From Lingula anatina (Eukaryota > Brachiopoda > Lingulata > Lingulida > Lingulidae), in the NCBI RefSeq assembly GCF_001039355.2, contig NW_019775614.1:64807-128806 (forward strand): a stretch of 64,000 bases of DNA, in the 5' to 3' direction. Below are positions 59,603 to 64,000 of this stretch, one piece after another. A program made the translations under genes and the position numbers. Each line of letters opens with the position of its first letter. Positions within the stretch are counted from its first letter, which is position 1. The notes beneath the pieces are model-generated. The model worked only from the letters and a program-made list of their open reading frames with translations, searched no databases and was not told where the DNA came from.

Positions 59603-60755
59603 ATGTCGAAATTAGTCTTTCGTTTCTTTGCTCTGTTGCCCTTTTTGTGTCAGTAGCCTGTGCGTAATTATCAGGTTTATGCATAGATTATTTTTCTTAT
59701 AGTGAATTTTTATAAATAAAATCTCTTCAACAATTGACAATATAGACCTCGACCCCACATTATGGCACTGACCCCGGATTATGGAACAAAACCAGAAGTT
59801 TGCCCTTTTTACCCAGCATGCAGAGCGTAAAAAATTCCCGTTGTCACGAAAGTTTCAAGCGTCTGCTACAATGTTTCAAATGCGCTAGGCAGACGCCCGT
59901 AACGACCTGATACAATAGAAGTGTTAGCGTTTGAAAGTTCGTTGCTCTCAAATTTGATAAAATTAATAATGAACTTACGTTTATTCAAGCAAGTTTTAAA
60001 GCCGTTTATCGTCCGCTTTCGTCTGCACGTGTTACTGTCAGTTTCCGATTTCGATTTCTAACTTTTTCATACTGGTTACGGGTAGATACATCGATCGCTG
60101 TGGACGTAAACACGGCCGTCTTTTACTGCCATAGGCTAAGTATTGTAACCTAGCTTGTCTCATCCCTTAGCCTATTGTTTGTATTTCTTGTTCTCGGCTT
60201 AATGAAATTATTTCTAAACATCCACTTTCAAGAGGTTGAAGTATTCCAAGATCTCATAAAAATGGCTTTGATGTTGGGCATAGCTGTGGGTGTTTTCAGC
60301 TCACTGTAAACTGCCGCTAGAGAACGCTACGAGCGCTATTAGACTCAAGCGACTTGTGAAATAAATAAATTTGTTCTCACAAAATAACACTTAATGTTGA
60401 CTTTTGTATTGACATTATGAGAGAAAAATCGTTACTGACCTTTTTCATGCTCGATATATTTCAGCATTTCAAAGAGGAAATTATAGGCCCACTCTTATTC
60501 AATATCAGGGGCGGCACGTAGGCCTATAGGCCTATTTGAGGTGCCAAAGTTAAATCATATTTCAGGTAGGCCTACACAAATGGCACATGCTTGATCTTTG
60601 TTGTGACGAAAAAAAAAATATTAGACTTATGAATCATTTAGGGCCTACTAGGTTTGCGCCTTTCGCTGGGAGTTTTATCTTTAAAACTTCTTATTTCAAC
60701 TATCTCTATCCAGTAGGCCTATCTTCTTCTATTTTTCTTAAAGTTATAAATATAC

Positions 60756-61030
60756 CACAGGTGCTCTCAAGGGAGGTGGTCATGGGATGTTGGCCCTCAG
60801 TCACTCTGACGAGGCAGCTCTAGTCCACTACTGCCTTATTATGAGTGACTGGGGGTTTCCCCTCACCAAAGACTTGGAGTCTGCGAGTTTGCTCTGGCGG
60901 TGGGAAAACAAAAGGATAGGCCTATGGGCTTTTCAGCGTCGAACGGCTGGTGGGATCGGTTCATGAATCGACATCCCGAGTTTTCCCTTAGAAAACCGGG
61001 AAGGATAAATAGGTGCAATATAGTGAAATA
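60756..61030 (+). pseudogene. Frameshifted CENP-B/pogo-type transposase N-terminal fragment
   Basis: One frame reads HSDEAALVHYCLIMSDWGFP then LTKDLE, resembling the E..LV.WLL.MS.RGFPLT segment that precedes the CENP-B-type helix-turn-helix in Tigger-like transposases. The continuation, GWWDRFMNRHPEFSLRKPGR, lies in another frame after about 60940, so there is a frameshift. The catalytic region is absent. Confidence 0.65.
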
Positions 61031-61384
61031 AAAAACATGCTTAATAAATGAAAAATAATGAGAAAATGAATTTTGTCTTCAAATAAAGATTTGTTCGGAT
61101 ATCGGAAATAAGAAAGCATTATTTAAAGACTTGGAAGAAAGAAAGAAACAAACAAACAAACAAAGAAAGAAAATAAGAGCTGTAGAAAAAATGAGAAAAG
61201 CCGAAGATGGCGCTAAGCGAAGAATGGAGGAAGAGGAGAAGAGAAGAGCGGGCGTGGCAGAGGGAGAGGAAGAAGGCTGAGGTACGAGAGCGAAAGGCAC
61301 AGAGGGCATTGGAGGTGAAACGTACGTAGAAAAGAGCAGAACGAAGAAGAGAGAAAAAACAATTTTTACGTTGCGTTCTTTGTA

Positions 61385-61624
61385 AAGCCTAGGTTCCAAC
61401 CGAACGGACGGGCTGCTAAGTGTGGTCTACGGCCAAAAAAATGGGGAAAACTTGGGAGTTCGTGCGTGAGGAGCACATCCATCGTGCGACTTTTGGAGGA
61501 CGCAAACAGCACGTAGTAACTTTTCGACATGATCAACAGCCGCTACGTGCGATCTAGCTACGTCCTAGCTGGACGCAAGGAACTAAAAAACCGTGCGTCC
61601 AAAACGTATTTGGAACCTAGGCTT
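61385..61624. repeat. Foldback MITE, ends aagcctaggttcca
   Basis: Terminal repeats aagcctaggttccaa and ttggaacctaggctt, with weaker internal pairing (cgtgcgacttttggaggacg, gtgcgtccaaaacg). Nested in the 3.1-kb transposon. Confidence 0.8.
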
Positions 61625-62840
61625 AACGCGCAAGAACATTTCACTTGCGCTTAAACCACTACATTTTTGGACGATTCCCTGAGTTATATATGCTGGAATT
61701 TATCTCAATAAAGGAGAAATATTGGATGAGTTCTTTTGTTATATATATATATATATCTTAGATTTATATTGTTTTTTTTTTTCTTAATTATACCGCAAAA
61801 GGACATGGGCCTACAAGTGATATGTTCTTGTGCGTTACAAACAACGCAACGTAAAAATAAACATACATACGTACATAAAAACAAACGCACATTATTATTC
61901 CATATGGTGACAGAGTTGCGAGACAGTATAATAATAGAATAAATTGCAGTGATTTCATTTTATGGAGTTAAATGTTTAATGCATTTTATAAAGGTCAGCG
62001 ATGTTAAAAAAACTGAATACATTCATCTCTTTGTTAGGTTACAGCACTAGTCTGTTACATAAGTTCTCGGTCTTTTTTATTTATTTATTTTTATTGTATT
62101 TGTCACACTTTCGATAAATTCTTTGTTGGTGGTGTGTGAGCTGTTAATGTTAATTGCTAGTTTTGTTATCATGAATTAAAGATTTTATTTTGAATCATTA
62201 CTGGTGTTGTTACCTGAAGACTGGCCAAATGAATGATCGATGAGTTTTAAAATGAGAAATACCAATTTTATTCTTTAAATTCATAATAATGAATACAGTA
62301 TTTTCAATTTGGCATTTTAAATGACCAGACTACTAGATATCGTCTCGATACTACGACGTAGCGGCAACTTCTCGTTTCGTTCCATAATCCGATCAAGGCA
62401 GTGGTAAATGGGTGGACTATTCCATTTTTTAGAAATATTTGTGTTTAAAAGTAAAAGGCCAACTAAATATGAATCACAACTGCTGTTATGTTCATTGATA
62501 TTCGCAATATAATGCGCATTTGTCGTTTTATTGTCTTTTATAGACCCCCTGCGCTACATATTGCTTTGCATCTTATCTAACACACTCTGACGCAACGTTA
62601 TCTGCGCACTTCCGGTTTTGTTCCATAATCTGGGATTTGAGAACAACTCGAAGTTAACCATTATTTTAGCGTTTTTCTCCAATAACAACCCCAATCATAT
62701 GGATTAAGCTTTACAAAATAGTAAATAAAGCTCTATCGTAGCTACATGCAAAGTATTAGAGGTTAGTTTACGTTCATTTTTATACACAGACTGTGCAAAG
62801 CTGAAAAACGTCAAATATCGTTCCATAATCCGGGGTCGAG

Positions 62841-63190
62841 GTCTACCCAAAAAAATTTTTTTTAATAAAAAATAATTCTTAATAATTGCCTGCTCAACCA
62901 TGAATCACATTAAAACAATGCAGTTTGCTTCAACGTTTTATTTCCATACGTTATTGTAATAAGACAAAGTTTAAATAAAAACACAAATGCGTTATGCGCT
63001 AACATACACTTACGATNTACCCCAAAAAATTTTTTTTAATAAAAAATAATTCTTAATAATTGCCTGCTCAACCATGAATCACATTAAAACAATGCAGTTT
63101 GCTTCAACGTTTTATTTCCATACGTTATTGTAATAAGACAAAGTTTAAATAAAAACACAAATGCGTTATGCGCTAACATACACTTACGAT
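62841..63190. repeat. Direct repeat of about 175 bp separated by one N
   Basis: 62842-63016 and 63018-63189 are essentially identical (both contain cctgctcaaccatgaatcac and aatgcgttatgcgctaacat). The N at 63017 lies exactly at the join, the same pattern as at 47669. It is therefore most likely an unmerged contig overlap. Confidence 0.85.
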
Positions 63191-63472
63191 TTTTATTAAA
63201 ACAGGTTATCGAGTGCGCAGTTTTTCTCTCATAAAAAGAACAGCCAATTGTTTGTTTCCAATTGTAACTTGGAAAACGTGTGCGATGGTTTGATTTACCA
63301 CGCCGTTTTTAAATTTAAGTTCTTTTCAGAACGCAATTCATCTTTCATTTACTTCGTTAACTGCGCGACAGCTTAACAGCACAAGGTAACATTTTAGGCA
63401 ATGTAAGACGAATTCATTCAAAACTTCTGAGAATTTGACATCCTTCAAACTTGCGTATTATCAGACGTGCTA
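63190..63472. other. Short intergenic or 3' UTR stretch
   Basis: AT-rich, probably the 3' UTR of the minus-strand gene to the right. No feature recognised. Confidence 0.4.
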
Positions 63473-64000
63473 TTATTTTTCCTCTTCCTCCTCTTCACCT
63501 TCCTCGCCTCCTTCATCTTCCTCCTCTTTTCCTCCTTCCTCGTCGCCTCCTTCCTCCTTCTCTTCCTCACCTTTTCCTTCACCCTCCTCTTCCTCACCAT
63601 TTCCTTCACCCTCCTCTTCCTCACCATTTCCTTCGCCCTCCTCTTCCTCACCATTTCCTTCACCCTCCTCTGTTTCCTCAGCGGCCTTTGGACTCTCTGT
63701 CGTCGCTTCAATGATTACAATTTTTGGTTTCGTTGTCGTTTTAGGCACCACTTGGATTGCCACCACTTTGGGTTTACTAACTGGTTTGGCTGCGACTTTA
63801 ACAGTTGTAACTTTCTTTTTAGGCTTCGGCTTTGGCTTCTCAATGTCAACTGACACCACTTTTGGTTTAGATCCCGGTTTGCGTTCAACTTCAACGGCTA
63901 CAATTTTCGGTTTAGGGATGGGTTTCCGTCTTGGGGGAGGTTTGCGGATTGACGGACGGCGCTTATGAACAGCTGGTCTTCTCAATCTAAGTCGCCTTCT
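63473..64000 (-). CDS. Low-complexity Lys/Pro- then Glu-rich protein, 5' end beyond window
   Basis: Open frame of at least 175 codons ending in TAA; it stays open to the right edge (RRRLRLRRP), so the start lies outside. The first part is basic and repeats KPK[VI]V with a short hydrophobic strand several times (PKPKIVAVEV, SKPKVVSVDI, SKPKVVAIQV, TKPKIVIIEA), alternating with KP-rich spacers. From about 63710 leftward it becomes acidic, with at least three tandem copies of a 9-residue unit (EEEEGEGNG, encoded by a 27-bp repeat) and a Glu-run C-terminus. No known domain recognised. The opposite-strand Ser-rich frame is a shadow of the repeat. It could be a nuclear, cytoskeletal or matrix protein; I do not assign a function. 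Confidence 0.6.
   Translation of the reverse strand, partial: RRRLRLRRPAVHKRRPSIRKPPPRRKPIPKPKIVAVEVERKPGSKPKVVSVDIEKPKPKPKKKVTTVKVAAKPVSKPKVVAIQVVPKTTTKPKIVIIEATTESPKAAEETEEGEGNGEEEEGEGNGEEEEGEGNGEEEEGEGKGEEEKEEGGDEEGGKEEEDEGGEEGEEEEEEK

Larger units (their letters stand above)
59743..62845 (+). mobile_element. Decayed pogo/Tigger-like DNA transposon, about 3.1 kb
   Basis: The ends are inverted repeats: GACCTCGACCCC at 59745 with a nearby ccggattatggaac, and gttccataatccgg then ggggtcgaggtc at the right. Both are bordered by TA, the target duplication of the Tc1/mariner-pogo group. Another copy of the end motif (ttttgttccataatctggga) is at 62614-62633. Inside is the transposase relic at 60756-61030. 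The rest is AT-rich non-coding sequence plus a nested foldback at 61385-61624. No intact DDE domain was found, so the element is non-functional. Confidence 0.7.

Noticed and set aside
63435-63968. 177-codon plus-strand Ser/Pro-rich open frame
   Set aside because: It is the complement of the Glu-rich repeat. The minus-strand frame has the ordered KPKVV repeats and runs through the window edge, so it is the better candidate.

Overview
This is eukaryotic, animal nuclear DNA: AT-rich, long introns with GT-AG borders, many microsatellites and dozens of short foldback transposons. The gene set (a complete two-domain phosphoethanolamine methyltransferase, a NUDCD1 orthologue, mitochondrial GCSH, an SLC7 transporter and a TauE/SafE-type membrane protein) together with the repeat style suggests a marine invertebrate. 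An invertebrate deuterostome or a mollusc would fit, but the species cannot be named from the sequence alone.

Layout. 219-14,691 (minus): an SLC7-type amino-acid transporter light chain whose C-terminal exons lie beyond the left edge. 19,730-24,070 (minus): GCSH, five exons. 25,050-32,368 (plus): phosphoethanolamine N-methyltransferase, twelve exons, about 494 aa, head-to-head with GCSH. A LAMP-domain fragment lies on the opposite strand inside its first intron. 37,295-39,529 (minus): a TauE/SafE-family membrane protein whose 5' end is not resolved. 39.5-53.2 kb: gene-poor, filled with foldback elements, an LTR-less retroelement tail and a 1.37-kb direct repeat that is probably an unmerged contig overlap. 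53,254-59,353 (plus): NUDCD1, nine exons, about 591 aa. 59,743-62,845: a decayed pogo/Tigger-like DNA transposon with terminal inverted repeats. 63,473 to the right edge (minus): the 3' part of a low-complexity Lys/Pro- then Glu-rich protein.

The most striking feature is inside the SLC7 gene. One exon, covering the end of TM2, TM3, the extracellular loop with the heavy-chain cysteine and the start of TM4, is present as four tandem homologous copies. Each is exactly 243 bp, has the same phase, open frame and good splice sites, and sits between single-copy upstream and downstream exons. This looks like a mutually exclusive exon cassette that swaps part of the substrate pocket of an amino-acid transporter. 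Two of the copies arose by a more recent duplication of about 1.7 kb.

The other genes are ordinary housekeeping functions (one-carbon/glycine metabolism, phosphocholine synthesis, co-chaperone) and show no obvious joint pathway with the transporter. Single Ns at 8746, 25242, 40887, 47669 and 63017 mark likely contig joins. At the last two, the flanking sequence is repeated on both sides.
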